A DNA stretch of 60,272 nt. Source: Microcaldota archaeon. Lineage in GTDB: Archaea; Micrarchaeota; Micrarchaeia; Micrarchaeales; CABMGC01. Both the position numbers and the translations under genes were made by a program. This document shows positions 25,306 to 34,261 of this stretch, one piece after another. The notes beneath the pieces were generated by a model. That model ran no database searches and was not told where the DNA came from. It was given only the letters and a program-made list of their open reading frames with translations. Location: positions 1 to 60,272 of the forward strand of contig JAGWGI010000005.1 of NCBI GenBank assembly GCA_028867435.1. Direction: 5' to 3'. Position 1 is the first letter of the stretch; each line of letters starts with the position of its first letter.

Positions 25306-25313
25306 ATTTAAAT
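25306..25313. promoter_or_regulatory. Palindromic TATA box ATTTAAAT shared by tRNA-Lys and the 25334 gene
   Basis: ATTTAAAT reads the same on both strands. Its centre is about 32 bases from the tRNA-Lys 5' end on one side and about 24 bases from the ATG at 25334 on the other, both close to the expected archaeal spacing. TBP bound here could start transcription in both directions. Confidence 0.6.
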
Positions 25314-25333
25314 TTGATAGAAGATTTACTATC

Positions 25334-26746
25334 ATGGGATCTTCGGCACGCGCAGGCATGGCAAAGAATGGCGCAGATGCGGATCCAGAGAAAGACTTTG
25401 ACTGGGAGCTGCACCCCAATCTGGAGCGCTTCGTGCTCTCAGAGGTGAATCGCTTCCTGAATTCAAACAGCTTTGCCAAGGAACTCTCTGAGAAGATGCT
25501 TGTGCAGACTTCCACCAAATTTATTGACTGGATAGACCATATCTCTCTGCCAGAATCCGCAGTTGATTTGGACAAGCTTAGGGAACTAGGACTGCGTGAA
25601 TGGAAATGCGATGCAAAGCCTGACAACTCTCTGGTACTAAAGCATCCTAGATCCTACCTGTTCCCCATCCTTATAGCCGATTCAAAGTACATTGAAATTT
25701 CAATCAAGCCGGAGAGCATAGACGACTTCTCGCAAGCCCTTGGAAAAAATGCCAGAATACAAGGTGCACCTTTCTCGGAATTCAGGAAAGCAACGCTCAG
25801 CAGCCAGCACGGCACAGTATTTTCTGCCGTAGAGAGGAGGGGATATGACGGTTTCATTACAAGGGGTTTAGATGACGTGGGGGAGTATCTGGAGATACTG
25901 AGCCTCTTCTTCAACAGGCCCCGAAACTTTGTTGAGGATTCTGAAGGCTTGGGGGCTGTAGAAGAACTAATATCAGATTCAGTAAAACGCCTGGACAATG
26001 CAAGAGTTTCAGACGCGTTTTTCCGCGCCGAGCGGCCATATTGGCAGCGGCGCAACCGTGCAGGTCAGATTCAAAAGCTACGCCAAGATTCTCTGGGACT
26101 GGGATGGGGAAACCACGACCATCATACTTACCGCTCATCCAGGGAAAATTTTACTAGGATGATAAGCGTCTTTGAATCAATGGGTTACTCTTGCAGGGAA
26201 AAATACTATGCTGGGGAGAAAGCCGGTTGGGGGGCGCAGATACTCGAGCACAGTAAATGCAACATAGTTGTATTCACCGATGTCGACCTTGAAGCTAACG
26301 AGACCTCAATTGACTTTTCCCACAAGGGCCTCAAGGAAAAGGAAAAAAAGCTTGGAACAGTCGGGCTGTGGGTCGGGCTCCATGGAGAGAGCATATTGCA
26401 GGCAGGCATGCATCATCTTGAGGCAAGATTTGATTTCGAAAGGCTTAGTACCGACCTGCCGAAATTCGGAATAAACCTGATGCCACCCTTCTCCCACTTC
26501 GACTTCCTCAAGCAGGCCTTCACTGCAGGAGAAGTGTGGAAAGTCGATAAGAAGAGGCTTGGCAAACTTCTGCGAGGTCGGTACATAACCAAGGCGCAAT
26601 ACGACGTTTTTGCACAGGACGGAGCACTGGGGAGCCACATGGAGAACCTTGAAAGGGACCAAGGATTCAAGGGTTTTAACAGGAGCTCCGTCACCAAGAT
26701 CATCCTTGAAACGGATCCAAGAAAGCAGCACTTCACAGGGGTGTGA
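25334..26746 (+). CDS. Conserved protein of unknown function (NHDHHTYRSS / QAGMHHLEARF family)
   Basis: This protein has 470 residues. I recall similar proteins in bacteria and CPR genomes with the same landmarks, but not an assigned function: GWGNHDHHTYRSSRENF, YYAGEKAGWGAQILEH, VVFTDVDLEANE, GLHGESILQAGMHHLEARF and ENLERDQGFKGFN. The repeated His/Asp/Glu motifs suggest a metal-dependent enzyme, possibly of vicinal-oxygen-chelate type (inference). The ATG at 25334 is leaderless behind ATTTAAAT; a longer frame from 25292 is unlikely. It precedes a 2-hydroxyacid dehydrogenase by 3 bases, so they probably act in one pathway. Confidence 0.7.
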   Translation: MGSSARAGMAKNGADADPEKDFDWELHPNLERFVLSEVNRFLNSNSFAKELSEKMLVQTSTKFIDWIDHISLPESAVDLDKLRELGLREWKCDAKPDNSLVLKHPRSYLFPILIADSKYIEISIKPESIDDFSQALGKNARIQGAPFSEFRKATLSSQHGTVFSAVERRGYDGFITRGLDDVGEYLEILSLFFNRPRNFVEDSEGLGAVEELISDSVKRLDNARVSDAFFRAERPYWQRRNRAGQIQKLRQDSLGLGWGNHDHHTYRSSRENFTRMISVFESMGYSCREKYYAGEKAGWGAQILEHSKCNIVVFTDVDLEANETSIDFSHKGLKEKEKKLGTVGLWVGLHGESILQAGMHHLEARFDFERLSTDLPKFGINLMPPFSHFDFLKQAFTAGEVWKVDKKRLGKLLRGRYITKAQYDVFAQDGALGSHMENLERDQGFKGFNRSSVTKIILETDPRKQHFTGV

Positions 26747-26749
26747 GCA

Positions 26750-27694
26750 ATGACGAGAATATTAGTCACCGAACCGGAGTATTTCGATGAGGATGCAAGA
26801 AAGGAGCTGAGGAAGTCTGGCGAACTGGTCCTAAGGAGGCTTGGCAGGAAGCCGCTCGAGAAAATAATTCCTACAATTGATGTGCTTGTCGTAAGAATCG
26901 AGACCAAGGTCGACAGAAGACTGCTGGGCATGGCCAAACGGTTAAAGATAATCGGCTCAGCGACAACAGGCCTTGATCATATCGACCTGGAATTTGCAAA
27001 GGGCATGGGGATCAAGGTGATAAGCCTTCATGGGATTCACACTATCCCAACAGCAGAGCACACAATGGCGCTTATGATAAGCCTGTGCAGGAACATCCCG
27101 TGGGCACACATGAGCCTTAGCAAAGGCGCATGGCAGAGGCACAGGTTCATAGGCAGGGAACTTAACGGAAAAACGCTCGGAATAGTCGGACTAGGCAGAA
27201 TAGGAAAGCAGGTTGCAAAGTACGCGGTGCAACTGGGAATGAATGTCACGTACTATGACCCTAACGTTTTTCGGCAACCCCTAGCCAGGAAGATAACTTC
27301 GCTCCCAAAACTTCTAAGCGGCGCAGATATCCTAAGCATACATGCGAGCCTAACGAAAGAGACTAATGGGTTAATTGGCAGGAAAGAGATAAGCCAGATG
27401 AAGGAATCGTCACTGCTGATTAACACTGCGAGGGGCAAAATAGTAGATTACACTGCGTTGCTTGATGCCCTGGCCAAGCATGCAATAAGCGGTGCAGCTA
27501 TAGACGTATTCCCAAACGAGCCTCTTGAAAATCCGGCAGATCCAATAATCGCTTATGCCAGAAGACATCAAAACCTGCTTGTGACCCCGCATCTTGGGGG
27601 CTCAACAAGGGAAGCAATACACAGAGCAGGGCTTGAAGTCTCCACGAAAATAGGAATTGCACTGAAAGCAAACAGGCGCGAAGGAAAGCTCTAG
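26750..27694 (+). CDS. D-isomer-specific 2-hydroxyacid dehydrogenase
   Basis: This protein has 314 residues. It has the NAD-binding motif GIVGLGRIGKQVAKYA, then the catalytic set: Arg in INTARGKIVD, Glu in FPNEPLENP and His in VTPHLGGSTREA. It resembles phosphoglycerate dehydrogenase/glyoxylate reductase without the ACT domain. Substrate not determinable. Only 3 bases after the unknown 25334 gene, hence co-translated. Confidence 0.9.
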   Translation: MTRILVTEPEYFDEDARKELRKSGELVLRRLGRKPLEKIIPTIDVLVVRIETKVDRRLLGMAKRLKIIGSATTGLDHIDLEFAKGMGIKVISLHGIHTIPTAEHTMALMISLCRNIPWAHMSLSKGAWQRHRFIGRELNGKTLGIVGLGRIGKQVAKYAVQLGMNVTYYDPNVFRQPLARKITSLPKLLSGADILSIHASLTKETNGLIGRKEISQMKESSLLINTARGKIVDYTALLDALAKHAISGAAIDVFPNEPLENPADPIIAYARRHQNLLVTPHLGGSTREAIHRAGLEVSTKIGIALKANRREGKL

Positions 27695-27695
27695 T

Positions 27696-29138
27696 CTACT
27701 GTTCCGTATACTTCTCCTCAAGATACCTGAGGTACTTGTTTGGGTTGTATGTTTGCCTTATGGCATACTTTAGAAGATCCCGCGGAGCATATATGGCCCC
27801 GTACTTGTGTATTCTGTCCCTAAGCCACTGCTTAATCTCCCCGAATTCTCTTCCCTCTATGAGCTGGTCTACGTTTCCCATCTCTTCCCTGATAGCCGCC
27901 GAGATCATGTTCCCAAGCGTGTATGTCGGGAAATAGCCGAAAGATCCATCAGCCCAATGTATGTCCTGCAATACACCCACACTGTCGTTTTTCGGCTTGC
28001 TGCCAAAATACTCCACCGATAAATCGTCCCAAACCGAATGTAAATCCGAAACCGATATCTCGCCCGAAACGAGGTCCTTTTCTATATCGTAGCGCAGTTT
28101 TATGTGCTTGTCATATGCAAGCTCACCAGAGTCTATTCTAGCTGCGTTTTTGTCAGCCGCATTGAAATATCTATACAAGTCCTCTTCAGAACCGTTTATC
28201 TTTGCGTGTTTTTTGATTACCGGGTAAATCACCCTAGTAAAGCTCATGCTATGCCCAACCATCATCTCCCAGAACCTTGACTGCGATTCGTCTATAGAAA
28301 ATGAAGCCGCAGTGTAAACTGGCGTATCCCTGAGCTGCGGGTCGATGCCGAATGCATAAATTGCATGGCCAAGCTCGTGCATCTGGTCAAAAAATCTATC
28401 CCTGAACTTCTGCTTACCCCTGCCTGTAGTTATCCTGACATCGTTGGTGTCCAAAGACACCATGAAAGGATGTGCAGAAACACCCTTCACAAAGCTATCC
28501 TTTGGTATGTTCAGCATCCTCAGAAGCTCTTGCGAGATTTTGCGCATCGAAGTCTGGTTGCACTCCACAATCTCGACTGACGAATTCCAATGCATCTGGG
28601 TTTTTTCTGCTATCCTCTCGATCTTCGGAAGTATCTTGGCGAAGATAGCATCCATCTCCCTGACCGTCATATCCTCCTCGAACTGGTGCAGCAGGGCATT
28701 GTAAGGATGCGATTTGTAATCAAGCCTTTCAACAAGCTCTATTTGCAGTTCAACAGTCCTCTCTAGGTACGGCTTGAAGATGCCAAAATCCGATTTTTTC
28801 TTTGCCTCCTTCCATGCGACGTTTGCCTTCACCCTGCATACCTCTATCTCGCTGAGCAATTTCTCAGGTACTAGGCTGTAGTATCCCACTTCGTTCTTTA
28901 GCTCCGTGAGGATTCCCTCCTCCAAGGCATTTTTCCCCTTCAGATTTTTAAGATCACTTTGATAACCCAGCGCGATCCTCTTTTCAAGCACCGCAATGTC
29001 TCCGTATGCACGACCCCTTGCTTCAGCTCCCCCCGGCGGCATTTTCGACTCCTGGTCGCACATCATCACTCCAACTGCATGGTCTAGAGAATTTGAGATC
29101 TTCTGCCTGTCAAGAATTTTCTGGAGCCTCTTGTTCAT
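27696..29138 (-). CDS. M32-family (Taq-type) metallocarboxypeptidase
   Basis: This protein has 480 residues, the normal family length. Signatures: AHPFMVSLDTNDVRITT, the zinc motif MHELGHAIY (HExxH), the distal Glu in DESQSRFWEMM, and GSFGYFPTYTLGNM. It removes C-terminal residues from peptides in the cytoplasm using a divalent metal. A TATA box (TTTATAAAA, minus strand, about 29182-29190) lies about 45 bases before the ATG. Convergent with the dehydrogenase, 1-base gap. Confidence 0.95.
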   Translation of the reverse strand: MNKRLQKILDRQKISNSLDHAVGVMMCDQESKMPPGGAEARGRAYGDIAVLEKRIALGYQSDLKNLKGKNALEEGILTELKNEVGYYSLVPEKLLSEIEVCRVKANVAWKEAKKKSDFGIFKPYLERTVELQIELVERLDYKSHPYNALLHQFEEDMTVREMDAIFAKILPKIERIAEKTQMHWNSSVEIVECNQTSMRKISQELLRMLNIPKDSFVKGVSAHPFMVSLDTNDVRITTGRGKQKFRDRFFDQMHELGHAIYAFGIDPQLRDTPVYTAASFSIDESQSRFWEMMVGHSMSFTRVIYPVIKKHAKINGSEEDLYRYFNAADKNAARIDSGELAYDKHIKLRYDIEKDLVSGEISVSDLHSVWDDLSVEYFGSKPKNDSVGVLQDIHWADGSFGYFPTYTLGNMISAAIREEMGNVDQLIEGREFGEIKQWLRDRIHKYGAIYAPRDLLKYAIRQTYNPNKYLRYLEEKYTEQ

Positions 29139-29236
29139 TTGACCAACTTAAACCAATTGACAAAGGGCAAAATTCCTCTAAGGTTTTATAAATGTGTCTG
29201 TATATTTGTTTAAAACCAGCTTGCCTGCGATAGTCC

Positions 29237-30595
29237 TCATGCGCCACCGATATACTTGAGCGTGTCAGTGCTTCCAGGTTTGTTAGGTGAGCCGGAAACT
29301 ATAATATACCTCTTCACTCCCAGTCCCAGAGCAACCTTTTTTACTATCCCGAACATCTCGTCTGTGCTGTTATACTTTCTTATACGCACCCCCCGTATTC
29401 CGTAGTACATGCTGAGCTCCTTTCTTACACGCTCATCCATCACCAGAGCTATCGCATCTGTGTTGGGCCTGAGCCTAGATATGATCTTCGCAGTGCTTCC
29501 GCTCTTGGTCGGTATGAATATGCAATCGGTCTTGTACGAATCCGCAAGCTCCGCAGCCGCGTAGGCAATCCCAAATTTAAGGGTAGTTACCATTGGTTTG
29601 ACTGTTACCTGCCTATTCAGCGAGGACTCTGCGGCTCTAGCTGCCCTTACAAGGAAATTGACTGCAGCCTCGGGATACCTGCCTACTATGGTCTCGTCGC
29701 TGAGCATTAGCCCGTCAGCACCCTCAATTATCGCACTTGCGATGTCGTTGGCCTCAGCCCTTGTCGGGGTTGGGTTGTTTATCATGCTAGTCAGAAGCTG
29801 CGTTGCCACTATTACGGGCTTGCCAGCTTCCCTAGCTGCATTTACTATTTTTCTTTGGACATCAGGTATATGCTCCAAGCTGACTTCTTCACCAAGATCC
29901 CCCCTTGCCACCATTACAACGTCCGCAGCCCTTGCTATTTCATCTATGTCGCGCACTGCATCACGCCTTTCGATTTTTGCTATTATCCCAACCTTGCAGG
30001 CCTTCTTTAGCCTCTCGATGTCCTTTGCAGACCTGACAAATGACTGGCCCACGAAATCAAAACCGTTTTTTACTGCAAACCTTGCAAGCTCCATGTCAGT
30101 TTTAGTCGGTGACTTGAGGTTCATGCTTATGCCGAGCAGGTTTACGCCCTTGCGGCTTGAAATTATCCCATCTTCCAGAGCCTTTGCGGTCACAATCCCT
30201 CCATGAATCTTCTTCACCTGTAGCCTTGCAGAGCCATCCCCAATCTCAATCACTGCTCCCCTTTTGGCATCGAGGTGAAAAGACTTGTAGGAGACCCTTA
30301 TGCTCTGTCCTGTGCCGCTGTAAGAAAACCTGACCAAATCTCCGCGTTTTAGTTGGATCGGCGCACTCATCTTCTCGACCCTGACTTTAGGCCCGGGGAG
30401 ATCTGCAAACAGCGCAATCTCTTTTTGCAACTCCCTAGAAGCCTTTCTTACCTTACGCACTGCCTCGAGCCAGCTACTCTTCTCTCCATGCGAGAAATTC
30501 ACCCTTATGACATCCGCATACTTGAGCACCCGCCTGAGAATCAAATCGCTGCTTATGCTAGGTCCATAAGTTACGATTATCTTGGTCTTTATCAT
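29237..30595 (-). CDS. pyk: Pyruvate kinase
   Basis: About 452 residues. TKIIVTYGPS and VIRVNFSHG at the N-terminus, the catalytic Lys region IIAKIERRDAV, the metal/PEP site MVARGDLGEEV, and VATQLLTSMINNPTPTRAE. It makes pyruvate and ATP from PEP and ADP. The correct start is ATG 30595 with GGTG just upstream; a much longer open frame upstream overlaps the divergent ABC gene and is not coding. The C-terminal domain is short and ends in GSTDTLKYIGGA. Confidence 0.96.
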   Translation of the reverse strand: MIKTKIIVTYGPSISSDLILRRVLKYADVIRVNFSHGEKSSWLEAVRKVRKASRELQKEIALFADLPGPKVRVEKMSAPIQLKRGDLVRFSYSGTGQSIRVSYKSFHLDAKRGAVIEIGDGSARLQVKKIHGGIVTAKALEDGIISSRKGVNLLGISMNLKSPTKTDMELARFAVKNGFDFVGQSFVRSAKDIERLKKACKVGIIAKIERRDAVRDIDEIARAADVVMVARGDLGEEVSLEHIPDVQRKIVNAAREAGKPVIVATQLLTSMINNPTPTRAEANDIASAIIEGADGLMLSDETIVGRYPEAAVNFLVRAARAAESSLNRQVTVKPMVTTLKFGIAYAAAELADSYKTDCIFIPTKSGSTAKIISRLRPNTDAIALVMDERVRKELSMYYGIRGVRIRKYNSTDEMFGIVKKVALGLGVKRYIIVSGSPNKPGSTDTLKYIGGA

Positions 30596-30665
30596 CTTTT
30601 CACCATTTATTACACGATAAGCGTTAAGAATATGAACACCTATTATAATAAGTGACGGTGCGTGC

Positions 30666-31631
30666 ATGGCTGTAATACAGGCAAGGAACCTCACCAAAAA
30701 ATTCGGCGAGCTTACCGCAGTAAGCAAGCTAAACCTTGATATCAACGAAGGGGAGGTATTTGGACTTCTAGGCCCAAATGGTGCAGGTAAAACTACTACA
30801 CTATCAATGCTCAGTACGTTGCTTCTCCCAACGGAGGGCTCAGCATCCGTTAACGGATTTGACATCTCAAAAGAAGCCTCAAAAGTCAGGCACAGCATAG
30901 GCTTTGTGTTTCAGGATCCGAGCTCTGACGATTTGCTCACGGGTAGGGAAAACCTCTACCTCCATGCGCTAATGTATGGAGTTAATATGCGCCAGGCAAA
31001 CAAAAAAATGGACGAAGTGCTAAGGCTCGTAAATCTCTCAGACAAGCAGCATCAGAGGATGCGAACGTACTCCGGAGGAATGAGAAGGAGGCTGGAGCTG
31101 GCAAGAGGCCTTCTCCACGAGCCAAAGGTGCTCTTCCTTGACGAGCCTACGCTTGGACTGGACCCGCAGACAAGGGAAAACCTTTGGGGGTACATAAAAA
31201 AACTCTCGCGCGAGAAGAAGGTTACGATAATAATAACCACCCACTACATGGAGGAGGCCGACATGCTCTGCGACAGACTCGCCATAATTGACCACGGCAA
31301 GATCGTCGCACTTGACACACCGGCAAACCTGAAGAAGCTGCTCGGAGGGGATGTAGTGAAGCTGAAGATTAAGAAGCCGAAGCTGGCTGCAGTAAGGAAA
31401 CTAAAGTTCGTTAAAAAAGTCAGGCAGGATGGCGAGATCGTCACTCTCACAGTCCAGGATGCGGGAAAGCATCTTCAGGAAATACTAAGGCATATCGGTA
31501 ATGTAGAGAGCGTGGAGTCCAGAGTGCCGACACTAAACGACGTGTTCATCTATTTCACAGGCAGCGAGATCCGCGAACAGGAGGGTGAGGGCGGATTCTT
31601 TGAAAGGATGATCCGCAGAGGAAATAAGTGA
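30666..31631 (+). CDS. ABC-2 type exporter, ATP-binding subunit
   Basis: This protein has 321 residues. Walker A GPNGAGKTT, Q-loop FVFQDPSSDDLL, signature YSGGMRRRLELARG, Walker B VLFLDEPTLGLD, and H-loop IITTHYMEE. A C-terminal extension of about 100 residues is typical of DrrA/NodI-like exporters. Works with the permease 4 bases downstream. GGTG at 30657-30660 is its ribosome-binding site. Confidence 0.95.
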   Translation: MAVIQARNLTKKFGELTAVSKLNLDINEGEVFGLLGPNGAGKTTTLSMLSTLLLPTEGSASVNGFDISKEASKVRHSIGFVFQDPSSDDLLTGRENLYLHALMYGVNMRQANKKMDEVLRLVNLSDKQHQRMRTYSGGMRRRLELARGLLHEPKVLFLDEPTLGLDPQTRENLWGYIKKLSREKKVTIIITTHYMEEADMLCDRLAIIDHGKIVALDTPANLKKLLGGDVVKLKIKKPKLAAVRKLKFVKKVRQDGEIVTLTVQDAGKHLQEILRHIGNVESVESRVPTLNDVFIYFTGSEIREQEGEGGFFERMIRRGNK

Positions 31632-31635
31632 TAGG

Positions 31636-32400
31636 ATGGGAGAACTAAACGGATTGTACGCTTTATGGTACCGTGAATTCAAGGTATTCCAAAGAGAGAA
31701 ATCCCGCCTTCTATCTTCGCTGATACAGCCACTGATGTGGCTGGTAATATTCGGCACAGGGCTTGGATCAAGCATAGAGCTTGGGATATCAGGATCTGGA
31801 ATTAGTTATCAGCAGTTCATCTATCCTGGGATACTGTGCATGACTGTGCTGTTCGGTTCCCTCTTCTTTGGCCTGTATATAATCATGGACAAACGCGTAG
31901 ACTTCATGAAAGAAGTGCTGGTTGCCCCTCTGAGCCGGACAACGCTTTTCTTCGGCAAGGTACTGGGCGGCGCAACAGACGGCACTATAGAAATAATCAT
32001 ACTGATGATACTAGGGGCCCTCTTCTTTGGGATACCATTCACATTCTATTCTGCGATAATTACCTTGATAATCATTGCACTGCTGATGGTTTCCATAATA
32101 AGCGTTGGGCTGATACTCGGTTCCCTGATGAACAGTCTTGAGGGATTTGGCCTTGTAAGCAGTTTTGTAATTTTCCCGTTATTTTTCCTGAGCGGCGCGC
32201 TCTTCCCAGTGAAAAACCTACCAGCATGGCTCTATGCCTTCGTGGCGGCAAATCCTGTATCCTATGCGGTTGACGGTCTGAGAACTGTTATACTTGGCAC
32301 GGGGAGTTTCGGACTGCCAACCGATATTATCGTGGTTCTAGGGTTTGCGGTAGCTATGGTGCTGATCGGAACATATGCTTTTTCCAGAATGAAAATCTAA
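31636..32400 (+). CDS. ABC-2 type exporter, permease subunit
   Basis: This protein has 254 residues and six membrane helices in the ABC-2 pattern: RLLSSLIQPLMWLVIFGTGL first, a central MDKRVDFMKEVLVAPLSR coupling region, and FFLSGALFPVKNLPAWLY before the last two helices. Pairs with the upstream ATPase to export an unknown lipid, drug or polysaccharide. Confidence 0.92.
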   Translation: MGELNGLYALWYREFKVFQREKSRLLSSLIQPLMWLVIFGTGLGSSIELGISGSGISYQQFIYPGILCMTVLFGSLFFGLYIIMDKRVDFMKEVLVAPLSRTTLFFGKVLGGATDGTIEIIILMILGALFFGIPFTFYSAIITLIIIALLMVSIISVGLILGSLMNSLEGFGLVSSFVIFPLFFLSGALFPVKNLPAWLYAFVAANPVSYAVDGLRTVILGTGSFGLPTDIIVVLGFAVAMVLIGTYAFSRMKI

Positions 32401-32542
32401 AACCGTCTAAATAAAAGCATGCTTCAGCTCTAGCATAAACTGCAGGTGCATCTCCCCATGGCTTTTGGGATGGCCTCGTCATATAACGAAAAACAAAGTA
32501 AAAGACCCAACTTATATAAAGATAGATTTAAATGAATTATTT

Positions 32543-33058
32543 ATGGGTTCACGCGAAAGGTTAAACCTTGAAAAACGCAGGGCATCTAATCGCAGGCGCA
32601 ATAGAAATGTCCTGATACCTTTATTTCTTGCCACTGGTACCACATTGCTACTCGTGTTTATACTGAGCGTGGTGAACAGCAACCTCACGGCAAACGGAGA
32701 TTCTGCCATAATCTTCACGTCTTTTGCCGCAAGCTCCTTCATTATTTTTATGATGCCAAATTCTAGCTCCTCAAACACAGGAAAGTTCATTCTAAGCTAT
32801 TTGATAGGGGGAATCGTGGGGGAGCTTGGTTACTTGTCGTTGCCTTATATTGGCCTCTTCAGCGCCGTAGCCGCTGTCCTCTTCTTTACGTCTCTGCTTC
32901 TGTTCAAGACTAATAACATGCATCCTCCGGCAATGGGTGCAGCCCTTGCATTTGTGATCTTTCATGTAAGTTATGCGGGCTTGCTAGTGCTAGCCTCTGG
33001 AATAATTGTCCTTAGCGCTATCAAAATCTGTGCAGAAAAACTTGGGCTAGAGCCATAA
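32543..33058 (+). CDS. HPP-family membrane protein
   Basis: This protein has 171 residues. A basic N-terminus is followed by about five membrane segments with the family motif NNMHPPAMGAALAF and the upstream FIIFMMPNSSSSNTGKFILS. HPP proteins are predicted integral membrane proteins; a plant member transports nitrite. Start ATG 32543, with TATA ACTTATATAAAG (32511-32522) about 26 bases upstream. The interval 32401-32542 contains nothing else recognisable. Confidence 0.8.
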   Translation: MGSRERLNLEKRRASNRRRNRNVLIPLFLATGTTLLLVFILSVVNSNLTANGDSAIIFTSFAASSFIIFMMPNSSSSNTGKFILSYLIGGIVGELGYLSLPYIGLFSAVAAVLFFTSLLLFKTNNMHPPAMGAALAFVIFHVSYAGLLVLASGIIVLSAIKICAEKLGLEP

Positions 33059-33156
33059 TCTAATAGATATGTTCTGAATGCCATTGCCAGGATCAGCCGC
33101 CTGGATCAAAATCTATCAAACCTTTATGCCTTATTTATGTAAGTTGTATGATGATC

Positions 33157-34227
33157 ATGAAAGCAATAATAGTAACACCAGGGAAAGCTGGCGCCACGCT
33201 TGCAGATATACCGGATACTCCAGACACAGGGATCGTAAAAGTACGCACACTTCATACCGGTATTTGCGGTACAGACCGTGAAATTTATGCAGGAAAACTG
33301 GGTATAACAAGAGTTGAGAAAGGCCAGACACTAGTGCTGGGACACGAGGCTATAGGAGTTGTTGAGAGTGCACCATCAAAATCAGGGTTTGAATTAGGAC
33401 AGATTGTAGTACCGATGGTGCGAAGGCCCGGAGGGTGCGTAAACTGCCTAAAAGGCAGGCAAGATTACTGCACCGATGGTAATTTTACGGAGGCCGGAAT
33501 ACGGGGTAAAGACGGATTTATGCGCGAACATTTCTATGAACGTCCAGAATTCCTGATAAAAGTAGGAGATCCAAGCAACGCCTCCATATGCACGCTTACA
33601 GAACCGACCAAGAACATAATGAAAATACTAGAGGCCATAAATCTGGTAGCGAAGAGGTCGCTATCTGACCTATCTAATGGAATGGCAGGAAAAAACGTGT
33701 GGATATTTGGCACTGGTGCAGAAGGACTTCTTGCAGCAGCAGTGTTCAAGGACGCAGGAGCAAATATAATGATTGTCAACAGGCGGCCTGCCTCGAATGC
33801 GGAACGAACCATTATCAGCGGCATCGGTGCAGGCTTCTTCAATTCCTCTACAGACGATTGGACGGCAGCATTAAAATCTACGCCTATGGAAATAGCGTTG
33901 GATATGGTGGGAGTTCCTGAAATCTTTGAGGTAGCAATAAAGGAGTTGAGCAGAAACGGTATAATTGTGTTATTTGGCACAGGAGGACAGGGGAAATCCA
34001 TGCAACTTGACGGTTCGGCAATAATACACATGGTGGACAAGAACGCCACAGTTGTTGGGTGCGAGGACGGTGCACGCAAGCATTATGAAGAAGCAGTTGA
34101 ATTTCTGGAAAGGTGCAATGCTAAGTATGGACTCAGCAATATCATAACTGGCCACTATACAAGTTCTAATCTTTCAGTTTTGGAGAAAAAAGGCGGCGGG
34201 GAAATAAAGAGCGTCATTGACTGGTAA
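33157..34227 (+). CDS. gdh: Glucose 1-dehydrogenase, archaeal zinc-type
   Basis: About 356 residues. A medium-chain zinc dehydrogenase of the Thermoplasma/Sulfolobus glucose dehydrogenase type: HTGICGTDREIYAGK (catalytic Cys), VLGHEAIGVVE (His), GGCVNCLKGRQDYC (cysteines of the structural zinc), LTEPTKNIM, and IFGTGAEGLLAAAVF as nucleotide-binding motif. Oxidises glucose or galactose to the lactone, the first step of a non-phosphorylating Entner-Doudoroff route. The start could be ATG 33148 or 33157; the family begins MKAI. The relation to Thermoplasma-type enzymes may reflect transfer in acidic habitats (inference). Confidence 0.93.
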   Translation: MKAIIVTPGKAGATLADIPDTPDTGIVKVRTLHTGICGTDREIYAGKLGITRVEKGQTLVLGHEAIGVVESAPSKSGFELGQIVVPMVRRPGGCVNCLKGRQDYCTDGNFTEAGIRGKDGFMREHFYERPEFLIKVGDPSNASICTLTEPTKNIMKILEAINLVAKRSLSDLSNGMAGKNVWIFGTGAEGLLAAAVFKDAGANIMIVNRRPASNAERTIISGIGAGFFNSSTDDWTAALKSTPMEIALDMVGVPEIFEVAIKELSRNGIIVLFGTGGQGKSMQLDGSAIIHMVDKNATVVGCEDGARKHYEEAVEFLERCNAKYGLSNIITGHYTSSNLSVLEKKGGGEIKSVIDW

Positions 34228-34261
34228 GTTCTGAATTAATCTGGCACCCACCATGGATGTA

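Noticed and set aside
30596-30898. 100-codon N-terminal extension of pyruvate kinase
   Set aside because: It overlaps the divergent ABC ATPase gene and is unlike any pyruvate kinase; ATG 30595 has its own GGTG site and matches the family start.
33087-33104. Small CCAGG/CCTGG inverted repeat after the HPP gene
   Set aside because: Only five pairs; too weak to call a terminator.
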